From: Christensenella sp. UBA4263
GTDB lineage: Bacteria; Bacillota; Clostridia; Christensenellales; Aristaeellaceae
Assembly: GCA_002395225.1 (NCBI GenBank)
Contig: DGWH01000021.1
Span: 1-22,187, forward strand
Direction of reading: 5' to 3'
DNA: 22,187 nucleotides
The notes beneath the pieces are model-generated. The model had not been told where the DNA came from and did no database searches. It saw nothing but the letters and a program-made list of their open reading frames with translations. This document shows positions 14,306 to 22,064 of this stretch, in pieces (within the stretch, counting starts at the first letter, position 1; every line of letters begins with the position of its first letter). A program made the position numbers and the translations under genes.

Positions 14306-15940
14306 ATGAAACTGACAGAAGTCCTCTCCATGCTAGGTGGGATCGGTCTTTTTTTATACGGAATGACCCTGATGTCCACCGGACTCAAAAACGCTGCCGG
14401 TGATCGTTTGCGGCAGATCCTTGAACGCGTCACCTCCAATCGGCTGGCTGCTCTTTTGGTCGGCCTGGTTGTTACGCTGCTCATTCAGAGTTCAAGTGCC
14501 ACCGATATGATGCTGATCGGTTTTGTCGATTCCGGTCTCATGCCGCTGGCGCAGGCCTTTGGCGTCATCCTGGGCGCCAATATCGGAACGACGGTCACTG
14601 CACAGATTACCGCCTTTGACCTGACCGCGCTGGCCCCCTTCCTGCTGTTTGTGGGATGTGTCATCGTCCTGTTTGTCAAAAAGCCCTTTATCCAGTCCAT
14701 CAGTACAGTGGTTCTGGGTTTTGGCATGCTCTTTGTGGGCATCGGCATGATGAAGGGCGCCATTGCCCCCCTGTCCCGAACGCCCGCCTTTATCGCTTTC
14801 GTCTCTGCCCTGGATAACCCCATTGCCGGTATCCTCTTTGGCATCGGATTTACGGCGCTCCTGCAGAGTTCCTCCTCCTCCGTCGTCATTTTCCAGACGT
14901 TTGCCCAGCAGGGAATGCTGAGTTATCACGAAACGGTCTGGCTGGTCATCGGTGCAGCCATCGGCTCCGTGACGCCCAACCTGCTCGCCAGCATTACCGC
15001 CTCCCGTGAAGGAAAGCGCACCGCTCTTCTGAATCTGTTTTTCAACCTTTTCAGAGCCTGCCTGATTTCCTCCCTGATTCTGCTGTTCCCGAAGATTCTC
15101 ACCGCTATTCAGTCCCTGTCACCCGGGGATGTGGCCCGTCAGGTGGCCAATACGCATACCCTGTTTGCCATCACCGCCGCACTGATTGCCCTGCCCATGC
15201 AGCCGCTCTTCGTGCGCCTTACCCATCTGGTTTTCCCGCCCCTGCCGGAGGAGACACGGCTCAAGGAACAGAAGAGCCTTGCCTACCTGGCACATATGGA
15301 AAAATATCCCGACAGCGTGGCCATCCACGAGGCCCAGCTGGAGGTCAACCGCATGGGCAATTTTGCAAGGGAAAACCTGGGCATTGCCATCGAGTACTTC
15401 TTCAATCCCGGTGATGTGGAAAAAGGAAAGCGGGTCGCGGAGCTTGAATCCGTCGTTGATTATCTCAATCAGGCCATTACGGACAAGCTCATCTCGCTTC
15501 GTTCCCGGAACCTCTCCGAAAAGGACATTTTCCGCCTGACCAAGATGACACAGGTCACCAGCAACTATGAACGAATCAGTGATCATGCGGAAAACATTGC
15601 CGAGTTTACCGACCGGATCAAGAACGAGAATGCGGTCATTTCGGAAGCCGGCCTCTCTGAACTGCGGCAGATGAGCGACATGGTTCTCAAAACGCTGGAT
15701 GTCTCCATGGATGTGTACTCCAATAACCATCTGGAGCGTCTTCCGGAGGCCGAAGCCTATGAGCAGCAGGTGGATGATATGCAGGCTCTGTTCATTGAGC
15801 ACCACATCAACCGCCTGATGGAATCCAAATGTGATCCACTTGGCGGCGTAATTTTCACCGACATGTGTACCGATCTTGAACGGTGTTCCGATCAGGCAAT
15901 CAACATTGCCACCGCACTGCTCCAGGAGAAAAAGTACTGA
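14306..15940 (+). CDS. Na/Pi cotransporter family protein with PhoU-like C-terminal domain
   Basis: A 544-aa protein. Residues 1-310 are the membrane part with two related Na_Pi_cotrans repeats, each carrying the signature glutamine-serine motif: QSSSAT (61-66) and QSSSSS (187-192). Gly-rich ILGANIGTT (88-96) matches the first repeat. Residues about 340-540 form a soluble helical PhoU-like domain with YERISDHAENIAE (421-433) and DLERCSDQAINIA (523-535), the acidic metal-binding motifs of PhoU. The family imports phosphate with sodium across the cytoplasmic membrane, and the PhoU-like tail probably senses or regulates. The start at 14306 is chosen for CGGGAG six bases upstream; the open frame to 14228 has none. 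It is monocistronic, ending in a strong terminator. Confidence 0.93.
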   Translation: MKLTEVLSMLGGIGLFLYGMTLMSTGLKNAAGDRLRQILERVTSNRLAALLVGLVVTLLIQSSSATDMMLIGFVDSGLMPLAQAFGVILGANIGTTVTAQITAFDLTALAPFLLFVGCVIVLFVKKPFIQSISTVVLGFGMLFVGIGMMKGAIAPLSRTPAFIAFVSALDNPIAGILFGIGFTALLQSSSSSVVIFQTFAQQGMLSYHETVWLVIGAAIGSVTPNLLASITASREGKRTALLNLFFNLFRACLISSLILLFPKILTAIQSLSPGDVARQVANTHTLFAITAALIALPMQPLFVRLTHLVFPPLPEETRLKEQKSLAYLAHMEKYPDSVAIHEAQLEVNRMGNFARENLGIAIEYFFNPGDVEKGKRVAELESVVDYLNQAITDKLISLRSRNLSEKDIFRLTKMTQVTSNYERISDHAENIAEFTDRIKNENAVISEAGLSELRQMSDMVLKTLDVSMDVYSNNHLERLPEAEAYEQQVDDMQALFIEHHINRLMESKCDPLGGVIFTDMCTDLERCSDQAINIATALLQEKKY

Positions 15941-15956
15941 GAAATGCTTCGTGTCA

Positions 15957-15981
15957 GGTGTCCCGCAAGGGACACCTTTTT
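15957..15981 (+). terminator. Intrinsic terminator of the Na/Pi cotransporter gene
   Basis: GGTGTCCC (15957-15964) pairs with GGGACACC (15969-15976) across a GCAA tetraloop and is followed by five T. It separates this gene from the downstream orf150-parAB transcript. Confidence 0.9.
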
Positions 15982-16036
15982 ATGAGCCTCTGTCAACATG
16001 CCGGGGTTCCTGATCCTGTTTTCCGGAATTTCAAGA

Positions 16037-16065
16037 TTGAAAACCGGATGCTAAAAGTGTAGAAT
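16037..16065 (+). promoter_or_regulatory. Sigma-A-type promoter for orf150-parA-parB
   Basis: TTGAAA (16037-16042), a 17-base spacer and TAGAAT (16060-16065), about 52 bases ahead of the ATG at 16118. It is the only clear promoter before parA, so the three genes are probably transcribed together. Confidence 0.6.
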
Positions 16066-16117
16066 ACAGGTACATTTGTCAATAAACCCTTTCAAACGAC
16101 TCACAAAGAGGCATCAT

Positions 16118-16570
16118 ATGGCTGGACGTCTGGATCAGATTGAACATTTCCTGCAGGACAGTCTGGGACACGCTTTCCTTGCTGCCAGGCCGGACCTTCC
16201 CTATGCTGTCAGTCGGATATTGCTTGGAATCGGCCTGCCGGATTCCTCGCTGACCGCCATCTGGCACCGTCTTGATTCCTTCCTCTTTAACGTTATTTAC
16301 AATACAACCAATAAGCAAATGCTGCTGATAATGGATGACCGGCGAAAAATCCGTGCCACGGAGGACATGATCACGGACCTGGCAGACCGTCTGCTGGCCC
16401 TCAGATATGCCTCAGCTGTTCCCACCCCTGAACTGGAGGCGCAGCTGTATGATCTGTCCAGAAACGGCTCATTTTCCGCCATGCGCACCCTTCTTGAGAA
16501 ATATCATCCGAGTGATGCGGAGCGCGAAATGATCCTTCGCGTTCTCAGGGAAAACCATCAGCTGCATTAA
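16118..16570 (+). CDS. Hypothetical protein encoded directly upstream of parA
   Basis: A 150-aa soluble protein with no signal peptide or convincing transmembrane segment. It appears mainly helical, with an arginine/aspartate-rich middle (DDRRKIRATEDMITDLADRLLALRYA, residues about 70-95 in part) and a charged C-terminus. I recognise no family. The start at 16118 follows AAAGAGG by six bases; the frame is also open from a TTG at 16076 without a ribosome binding site. It stands right after a promoter and ends 13 bases before the parA ATG, so it is probably co-expressed with parAB. A role in segregation or origin control is an inference from position only. Confidence 0.75.
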   Translation: MAGRLDQIEHFLQDSLGHAFLAARPDLPYAVSRILLGIGLPDSSLTAIWHRLDSFLFNVIYNTTNKQMLLIMDDRRKIRATEDMITDLADRLLALRYASAVPTPELEAQLYDLSRNGSFSAMRTLLEKYHPSDAEREMILRVLRENHQLH

Positions 16571-16583
16571 TCTGGAGATGGCT

Positions 16584-17345
16584 ATGTCAAAAATTATTGC
16601 TGTTACCAATCAAAAAGGCGGTGTCGGAAAGACCACCACCAGCATTAATCTTTCCGCCTGTGTTGCTGCCGCAGGAAAACGGGTGCTTGTCGTGGATGCC
16701 GATCCGCAGGGCAATGCCTCAAGCGGCCTCGGCTTCAAGCCCGAAAAAGAGACCCCGACCCTGTATGAGGTCATTGCCGGGGAAATCCCGGCCGAATCCG
16801 CCATCGTCAGCACCCCGGTTTCCACCCTGTTCCTGCTGCCCTCCGATGTGCGGCTGGCCGGTGCGGAAATCGAGCTGGCCGGCGTTGATAACCGGGAATC
16901 CATCTTTGCGGATGCCCTGCGGCCACTCAGGGACAAGTATGATTTTATCTTTATCGACTGTCCCCCGTCCCTGGGTCTGATCACCGTCAACACGCTTTGT
17001 GCCTCCGACAGTGTCCTTATTCCCATCCAGTGTGAATACTATGCACTGGAGGGCGTCAGCGCCCTGATGGGAACGGTGCAGAAAGTCCAGCGAATCAACC
17101 GGCACCTGGCCATTGAGGGAATCGTCCTCACCATGCTGGATGCCCGGACCAATCTCGGCATTCAGGTCGCCAAGGAAGTAAGGCGTTTTTTCAAGGCACG
17201 GGTCTATACCACCGTCATCCCCCGCAACGTCCGGCTGGGTGAGGCACCCAGTCACGGTCTCCCCATTCATCTCTATGATTCACGCTCACTCGGCGCGCAG
17301 AGTTATGAACAGCTTGCCCAGGAATTCCTGAAGGCAAATTCATAA
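16584..17345 (+). CDS. parA: Chromosome partitioning ATPase ParA (Soj)
   Basis: A 253-aa ParA/Soj protein. The deviant Walker A motif KGGVGKTT (11-18), the A' motif DADPQGN (38-44) and Walker B FIFIDCPP (121-128) are all present. There is no N-terminal HTH, as is typical of chromosomal Soj-type proteins. ParA dimers bind DNA with ATP and are stimulated by ParB; in Bacillus Soj also regulates DnaA. The second ATG (16584) is preferred: GGAG lies six bases ahead of it, whereas it abuts the first ATG at 16578. It is co-directional with orf150 and parB. The 89-base gap to parB contains a long palindrome. Confidence 0.96.
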   Translation: MSKIIAVTNQKGGVGKTTTSINLSACVAAAGKRVLVVDADPQGNASSGLGFKPEKETPTLYEVIAGEIPAESAIVSTPVSTLFLLPSDVRLAGAEIELAGVDNRESIFADALRPLRDKYDFIFIDCPPSLGLITVNTLCASDSVLIPIQCEYYALEGVSALMGTVQKVQRINRHLAIEGIVLTMLDARTNLGIQVAKEVRRFFKARVYTTVIPRNVRLGEAPSHGLPIHLYDSRSLGAQSYEQLAQEFLKANS

Positions 17346-17351
17346 AAAGCC

Positions 17352-17375
17352 GGACCGGTGCCGCGGCGCCGGTCC
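17352..17375. repeat. 24-base near-perfect palindrome between parA and parB
   Basis: GGACCGG, T, GCCGCGGC, G, CCGGTCC reads the same on both strands except for one mismatched pair. No T run follows, so it is not a standard terminator. It could be a protein-binding site, or an RNA hairpin that lowers or separates parB expression. It is not the parS consensus. Confidence 0.5.
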
Positions 17376-17434
17376 CGAGCCCATCAAAGCAGGTACGATG
17401 CCAAACGATCGCATAAAATTTAAGGAGGACAACG

Positions 17435-18310
17435 ATGCCCAGAAAAACAGGTTTGGGACGCGGACTGGATGCTCTCCTTCCCGATGTTGAGACCACCCTG
17501 TCCCATCTGGATTCTCCTGACAGTTCCGATCCCCTGGACGCTGTCATTGATATTCCCATTCATTCCATTGATCCGAATCCGAATCAGCCCCGGCGGACAT
17601 TTGATCCGGATTCCCTCAGTGCCCTTTCCGCTTCCATTCAGAGCAGCGGCATCCTTTCCCCGATCCTGGTCGCCCGTGAGGGAAACCGGTATACGCTCAT
17701 CGCGGGCGAGCGCCGCTGGCGCGCTGCCCGGCTGGCCAATCTGACCACCGTCCCGGCCATTGTCCGGGACTGGGATGAGATTAAGCGTCAGGAAGCCGCG
17801 CTGATTGAAAACATCCAGCGGGATGACCTCAATCCCATCGAAGAGGCGCAGGGGATTGCGCGCCTGATTGATCAGTACTCCTTTACACAGGAAGCCATCG
17901 CGGAGCGGCTGGGGAAAAGCCGCCCTGCCGTGACCAATCTGCTGCGCCTTCTGTCCCTCCCCGACTTTATCCAGAAGGCCATTACCGATGGCACCCTCTC
18001 CGCCGGTCACGCGCGCGTCCTGGCGGGCATTTCGGATGCCGACATTCAGAAAATGCTCTTTGAGAAAACCATTAACCTGCACTGGTCTGTCCGTCAGCTG
18101 GAAATGGCTGCCCGGGATGCCGCCAAACCGAAAGAAGAGGAAAAGCAGAAACCCTCCCTGCCGGTGGAATACAGCGAACTCGGGGATGCCATCCGGAATG
18201 CCACCGGCCTCAAGGTTCATTTCTCCGGTTCCAAGGAAAAGGGCAAGGTCATCCTTGAATACAACGACCCGGAATCTCTGCAGAAACTGTGGGATCTGGT
18301 ACATGCCTGA
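17435..18310 (+). CDS. parB: Chromosome partitioning protein ParB (Spo0J)
   Basis: A 291-aa ParB/Spo0J protein. The N-terminus GLGRGLDALLPD (6-17) carries the Arg-containing motif that stimulates ParA ATPase. The CTP-binding ParB/Srx domain includes GERRWRA (91-97) and ENIQRDDLNPIEEA (125-138). The HTH lies around 150-172 (FTQEAIAERLGKSRPAVTN) and is followed by GHARVL (191-196). The C-terminal dimerisation part follows a Lys/Glu-rich linker (about 230-240). ParB loads at parS, slides as a CTP clamp and recruits SMC. AAGGAGG precedes the ATG at ideal spacing. I found no match to the parS consensus in the window. A strong terminator follows. Confidence 0.96.
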   Translation: MPRKTGLGRGLDALLPDVETTLSHLDSPDSSDPLDAVIDIPIHSIDPNPNQPRRTFDPDSLSALSASIQSSGILSPILVAREGNRYTLIAGERRWRAARLANLTTVPAIVRDWDEIKRQEAALIENIQRDDLNPIEEAQGIARLIDQYSFTQEAIAERLGKSRPAVTNLLRLLSLPDFIQKAITDGTLSAGHARVLAGISDADIQKMLFEKTINLHWSVRQLEMAARDAAKPKEEEKQKPSLPVEYSELGDAIRNATGLKVHFSGSKEKGKVILEYNDPESLQKLWDLVHA

Positions 18311-18314
18311 TTTC

Positions 18315-18343
18315 AAAAAGCGAAGCCGGTGCTTCGCTTTTTT
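18315..18343 (+). terminator. Intrinsic terminator after parB
   Basis: GCGAAGC (18320-18326) pairs with GCTTCGC (18331-18337) over a CGGT loop, extended by A/T pairs and ending in six T. It ends the orf150-parAB transcript. Confidence 0.9.
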
Positions 18344-18387
18344 GATTGCGGCTCATGACAGGCCCTGCCGGCCTTGTTTGAACACCT

Positions 18388-18410
18388 GGCCAGACAAACC
18401 TGCTCTGGCC
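18388..18410 (+). promoter_or_regulatory. Leader inverted repeat ahead of the aminotransferase gene
   Basis: GGCCAGA (18388-18394) and TCTGGCC (18404-18410) form a perfect 7-base inverted repeat with a 9-base gap, ending about 28 bases before the start codon. It may be an operator or leader hairpin. No clear promoter was found nearby and no known riboswitch is recognised. Confidence 0.3.
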
Positions 18411-18437
18411 TATGACCAACATGGAGGAGAACGCGCT

Positions 18438-19574
18438 ATGGAACTTAATCATCGCCTTGTCAATACTCCGCCCAGCGGCATCCGGCGCATTGGTCAGCTG
18501 GCCAAGGCCCGTCCGGGCTGCATCGCCCTCAGTATCGGCGAACCGGACCTGGACGCGCCCGACCGCATCCGCCGGCAGATTTCCGAGGCCATTCTGGCCG
18601 GCGATACCCATTATCCGCCCAATGCCGGGACTTCCGAACTGCGCAGTGAAATCGCGGAGGCCGTCAACGAACGCTTCTCCACCGATTATGCCCCCGGGGA
18701 AACGGTGGTGACCATCGGGTCAACCGAGGCGCTCGCCAGCGCCATTTTTGCCATTCTCAATCCCGGGGATGAGGTCATCGTTCCCATTCCCACCTTCGGG
18801 CTTTATCAGCCGCAGATCGAGATGGCCGGAGGTGTTTTCGTTCCGCTGCCCCTTCGCGAAACGGACTTTCAGATCGATCCCGCGGCGCTTGAATCCGCCA
18901 TCACCCCCAGGACCCGCGCCATTCTATTTGCCTCGCCGAACAATCCCACCGGGACGGTTCTAAGCGCGGAGAGCCTTCGCTCTCTTCGCCGGGCAGCCCT
19001 TGACCATTCCCTCTATCTGATCGATGACAGTGTCTATGACCGTCTCCTGTACACTGATTCCTTTCCGACCCTGATGGGCGATCCGGCGCTTCGTGACCGG
19101 CTCATTTATGTCAATGCCTTTTCCAAAACCTACGCCATGACCGGCGTCCGCATCGGGTACGCCCTGGCCGACCAGCCCGTCATGGACCAGATGATCAAGG
19201 CCCACAGCTTCCTGGTCGTTTCCGTGGCCGGCTGTATCCAGTCCGGCTGCCGCTCCATCTTTTCCCTGTCGATTGAGGAAAATGTTGCCGCCTACCGGCA
19301 GCGCCGGGACCTTGTGCTGGATGCGCTCCGCGACATGCATCTGTCCTGCCCGGTTCCGGAGGGGGCTTTCTACGCCTTCCCCTCCATCGGGGAATTCGGA
19401 ATTCCGGATGAGGCTTTCTGCCTGCAGCTCATTGAGCAGGAAGGTCTGGCCCTGGTTCCCTCCTCCTGCTTCGGCGTCCCGGGACATGTGCGCATCTCTT
19501 TCTGCTACGAGCTGTCCATCCTCGAGGAAGGGATGAGGCGGCTGGCCCGTTTTGTTCAGAGCCTGCGCGCCTGA
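18438..19574 (+). CDS. PLP-dependent aminotransferase, class I/II
   Basis: A 378-aa fold-type I aminotransferase of the aspartate aminotransferase superfamily. Visible motifs are SIGEPD (32-37), YPPNAGTSELR (59-69), the cofactor-holding SPNNPTG (166-172), Asp196-Asp197 and Tyr200, the Schiff-base lysine in AFSKTYAMTGVRIGY (Lys230), and a C-terminal VRISFCY that supplies the carboxylate-binding Arg. It moves an amino group between an amino acid and a 2-oxo acid using pyridoxal phosphate. The amino-acid specificity cannot be read. The frame is open far upstream into parB; the start at 18438 is chosen for GGAGGAG eight bases ahead. It stands alone between two terminators. Confidence 0.93.
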   Translation: MELNHRLVNTPPSGIRRIGQLAKARPGCIALSIGEPDLDAPDRIRRQISEAILAGDTHYPPNAGTSELRSEIAEAVNERFSTDYAPGETVVTIGSTEALASAIFAILNPGDEVIVPIPTFGLYQPQIEMAGGVFVPLPLRETDFQIDPAALESAITPRTRAILFASPNNPTGTVLSAESLRSLRRAALDHSLYLIDDSVYDRLLYTDSFPTLMGDPALRDRLIYVNAFSKTYAMTGVRIGYALADQPVMDQMIKAHSFLVVSVAGCIQSGCRSIFSLSIEENVAAYRQRRDLVLDALRDMHLSCPVPEGAFYAFPSIGEFGIPDEAFCLQLIEQEGLALVPSSCFGVPGHVRISFCYELSILEEGMRRLARFVQSLRA

Positions 19575-19582
19575 CAACAATA

Positions 19583-19617
19583 AAAAAGCGGATCTGCCTT
19601 TGGCAGATCCGCTTTTT
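19583..19617 (+). terminator. Bidirectional terminator between aminotransferase and KDG kinase
   Basis: A perfect 16-base stem (AAAAAGCGGATCTGCC pairing with GGCAGATCCGCTTTTT) with a TTT loop. T runs follow on both strands, so it serves both convergent genes. Confidence 0.92.
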
Positions 19618-19628
19618 GCTGCTGTTTC

Positions 19629-20657
19629 TCAGCGCTCGACACGACCGGAGCCGGAGCCCTTCATCAGGCTCTCCACTTCCTTCACCGTGACACGGTTGAA
19701 GTCGCCGGAGATGGTGTGCTTGAGGCAGGATGCCGCAACCGCAAACTCCAGTGCTTCGCCCTGGGTGGCGTAGTTGTTGAGGCCATAAATCAGGCCGCCG
19801 CCGAAGGAGTCGCCGCCGCCGACGCGGTCAACGATATCCGTAATTGCATAACGGCGGGATACGTAGAATTCCTTGCCGTCATAGATGCAGGCTGCCCAGT
19901 AGTTGGTATCCGCACTCTTGGACTCACGCAGCGTGATGGCCACCTTCTCCAGGTTCGGATACATCTCCATCGCCGTGCTGGCGATCTTCTTATAGACCTC
20001 ACGGTCCAGCTCGCCGCTCTCGACATCGCTCTTGGCGCTGATGCCAAGGGACTTCTGGAAGTCTTCCTCATTGGCAATGGCGACATCCACGTACTTCGTG
20101 ATCTCGCTCATGACTTCCTTTGCTTCCTTGCCGTATTTCCACAGGTTCTTGCGGTAGTTGAGGTCGCAGGAAACCTTCACGCCCATTTCCTTGGCCGCCT
20201 TCACCGCCGCCAGGGTCAGGTCAGCAGCAGACTGGGAAATGGCCGGGGTGATGCCGGTCACATGGAACCAGGTGGCATCCTTCAGGATCTCTTTCCAGTC
20301 AAACAGGTCCACCGGTGCCTTGGCGATGCAGGAATCTGCACGGTCATAAATGACCTTGGAAGGACGCTGGTTGGAACCGGTCTCGAGGAAATAGATGCCC
20401 ATACGGCCATCCACCATCTTGATATCGGACACATCGACGCCAAAACCGCGGACCTCGCGCAGGCAGGCCTCACCGATGGCATTGTTCGGAAGAGCGGTAA
20501 CAAACGCCGTGTTCATTCCGTAGTTTGCAAGAGAAACTGCTACGTTCGCCTCGCCGCCGCCAAAGGTTGCCTCGAGAGAGGGGCTCTGGAAGAAACGCTC
20601 AAGTGCAGGGCTCTTGAGACGGAGCATAATTTCACCAAATGTAACAACTTTTCCCAT
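19629..20657 (-). CDS. kdgK: 2-keto-3-deoxygluconate kinase (PfkB family)
   Basis: A 342-aa PfkB-family sugar kinase that best matches 2-dehydro-3-deoxygluconokinases. Features are TFGEIMLRL at the start, the substrate-binding GGGEANVAVSLA (33-44), DLNYRKNLW (165-173), ANEEDF (195-200), and the C-terminal PfkB signature DRVGGGDSFGGG (277-288) with catalytic Asp283. The enzyme phosphorylates KDG to KDPG with ATP, linking hexuronate or pectin breakdown to an aldolase step. No KDPG aldolase or uronate genes are in the window, so the pathway is inferred from the sequence alone. AAGGAGTG precedes the ATG. It has its own promoter and shares a terminator with the convergent aminotransferase gene. 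Confidence 0.88.
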   Translation of the reverse strand: MGKVVTFGEIMLRLKSPALERFFQSPSLEATFGGGEANVAVSLANYGMNTAFVTALPNNAIGEACLREVRGFGVDVSDIKMVDGRMGIYFLETGSNQRPSKVIYDRADSCIAKAPVDLFDWKEILKDATWFHVTGITPAISQSAADLTLAAVKAAKEMGVKVSCDLNYRKNLWKYGKEAKEVMSEITKYVDVAIANEEDFQKSLGISAKSDVESGELDREVYKKIASTAMEMYPNLEKVAITLRESKSADTNYWAACIYDGKEFYVSRRYAITDIVDRVGGGDSFGGGLIYGLNNYATQGEALEFAVAASCLKHTISGDFNRVTVKEVESLMKGSGSGRVER

Positions 20658-20703
20658 TTTGAATCACTCCTTACTGTCGTTAAAGGGAAGTTCAACAGGT
20701 GCG

Positions 20704-20732
20704 ATTATACATGGACCATAGAAAGAAATCAA
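20704..20732 (-). promoter_or_regulatory. Sigma-A-type promoter of kdgK
   Basis: On the minus strand, TTGATT (20727-20732) and perfect TATAAT (20704-20709) are 17 bases apart, about 46 bases before the ATG. Confidence 0.65.
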
Positions 20733-20758
20733 GTTCTATCCGGCAGTTTTTCCCGTTT

Positions 20759-20775
20759 GGACACGGTCCGTGACC
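20759..20775. promoter_or_regulatory. Dyad upstream of the kdgK promoter
   Basis: A 17-base dyad GGACACGG-T-CCGTGACC, seven of eight pairs matching, lies about 27 bases upstream of the -35. The centre is too tight for a hairpin, so a protein-binding site (activator or repressor) is more likely. It is also just downstream of the glycosyltransferase stop codon, where no normal terminator is seen. Confidence 0.3.
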
Positions 20776-20796
20776 GCCCTGATTTTCTTCCGGGTC

Positions 20797-21993
20797 TCAT
20801 TCATGCGGATTCACTCTTTTCCCGTTCCGCCCGTGATAGTCCTCGATTGCCCTGAGATAACACGCCTCCACCGATTCCGCAAACCGCTCCGCTGAGTAAC
20901 GCTCCACGGAGGATGGTGCCCGGCCGGCAATGTGTTTCCCTTCCTGGCTGAATCCCCGGATCAGCGCAACCAGCAGAGCCTCATCCGACGCATCCGAAAG
21001 AATGCCGTTCACGCCGTCTGAAATGACCCCATCCAGGCAGGAATCCTTCACCGCGCACACACACAGGCCGGATGCCATGGCCTCTATATAGGTCAGTCCC
21101 TGCGTTTCCGTATGGGAGGCGCTGCAGAAGACATCCCCGATGGCATAGTACCGGTCAATTCTGTCCCACGGCTTCGGCCCGGTCTGAATCACGTATTCCC
21201 CGATTCCCAGATCCCTGGCCATCTGCTCCAGTTCCCCGCGCTGCGGGCCTTCTCCCACCAGCACCAGCCGCACCTCCGGATAAATCTCGTGCAGTCTGGG
21301 GAAAACCCGGAGGATCTGTGCGATGTTTTTCTCCCTTGCAATCCGCCCGATATTCAGAAGAACCCGCTCGCCCGGCCGGATGCCGCATTCTCTGCGAATC
21401 TCCTCCCGCATCTGCTCACTGTGCAGCTGCGGATTAAACCTCCCGATCTCCATGCCGGTAGGAATGATATCGATCTTCGATTCCACCCCATAACTGGCCA
21501 GCAGATTTCGGGTCTTTTCGGACGGGGAAATCACCCGGTCCAGACGGTTGCACCACCATTCCGAGTATTTGCGGATCAGTCCTTTTGCTTTCCCGTCAAT
21601 GATCGTCCCGTGGGTAATGTAATAGGTATAATCCTCCCAGACCGTATGATATGTGTGGACCACCGGACAGGCATCCGATTTCGCCGTATGAATGCCCAGA
21701 TAGCCCATGATGAATTCCGTATTGGTATGGATGATATCAAACTTGTACGAATGCCGGTTGAGCAGTTCATTCAGTCCGGGGATCGCCACGTTCCGGTCCT
21801 TCAGCGCAAAGAGCGGTGCAGAAGCCAGATAATGGACATTGTCCCTTTTTTCTTTGTCACAGTCCCTGCACCTGGGTGCAAAGACCTGTACCTCATGGCC
21901 TCTGCGCATGAGCTGCTGCTCAAGCAGATGGCAGCTCGTGGCAACTCCGTTAATTTCCGGATAAAACGTATCCGTATAGATACCGATTTTCAA
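20797..21993 (-). CDS. GT4-family glycosyltransferase (diacylglycerol glucosyltransferase-like)
   Basis: A 398-aa GT-B glycosyltransferase of family GT4. The N-terminal domain begins KIGIYTDTFYPEINGVATS and includes HTYHTVWEDYTYY (113-125). The C-terminal nucleotide-sugar domain has NIGRIAREKN (214-223), VGEGP (246-250) and the EX7E pair Glu296 and Glu304 in TETQGLTYIEAMASG. These features resemble 1,2-diacylglycerol 3-glucosyltransferases, which make membrane glycolipid anchors, and related phosphatidylinositol mannosyltransferases. The acceptor is an inference. The start codon is TTG at 21993; AGGGGG lies 5-6 bases upstream and no in-frame ATG precedes it. It has its own promoter. It would act at the inner face of the cytoplasmic membrane. 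Confidence 0.9.
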   Translation of the reverse strand: MKIGIYTDTFYPEINGVATSCHLLEQQLMRRGHEVQVFAPRCRDCDKEKRDNVHYLASAPLFALKDRNVAIPGLNELLNRHSYKFDIIHTNTEFIMGYLGIHTAKSDACPVVHTYHTVWEDYTYYITHGTIIDGKAKGLIRKYSEWWCNRLDRVISPSEKTRNLLASYGVESKIDIIPTGMEIGRFNPQLHSEQMREEIRRECGIRPGERVLLNIGRIAREKNIAQILRVFPRLHEIYPEVRLVLVGEGPQRGELEQMARDLGIGEYVIQTGPKPWDRIDRYYAIGDVFCSASHTETQGLTYIEAMASGLCVCAVKDSCLDGVISDGVNGILSDASDEALLVALIRGFSQEGKHIAGRAPSSVERYSAERFAESVEACYLRAIEDYHGRNGKRVNPHE

Positions 21994-22035
21994 ATTATGC
22001 CCCCTGTACTCCGGACAATGATTTTGGTTTCTAAA

Positions 22036-22064
22036 ATTATAACATATTGATGACTGAGATTCAA
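22036..22064 (-). promoter_or_regulatory. Sigma-A-type promoter of the glycosyltransferase gene
   Basis: On the minus strand, TTGAAT (22059-22064), a 17-base spacer and perfect TATAAT (22036-22041), with a TG extending the -10. It lies about 43 bases ahead of the TTG start. Confidence 0.7.

Noticed and set aside
19716..20855. Long plus-strand open frame opposite kdgK.
   Set aside because: It is antisense to a well-supported kinase gene and has no recognisable domains.
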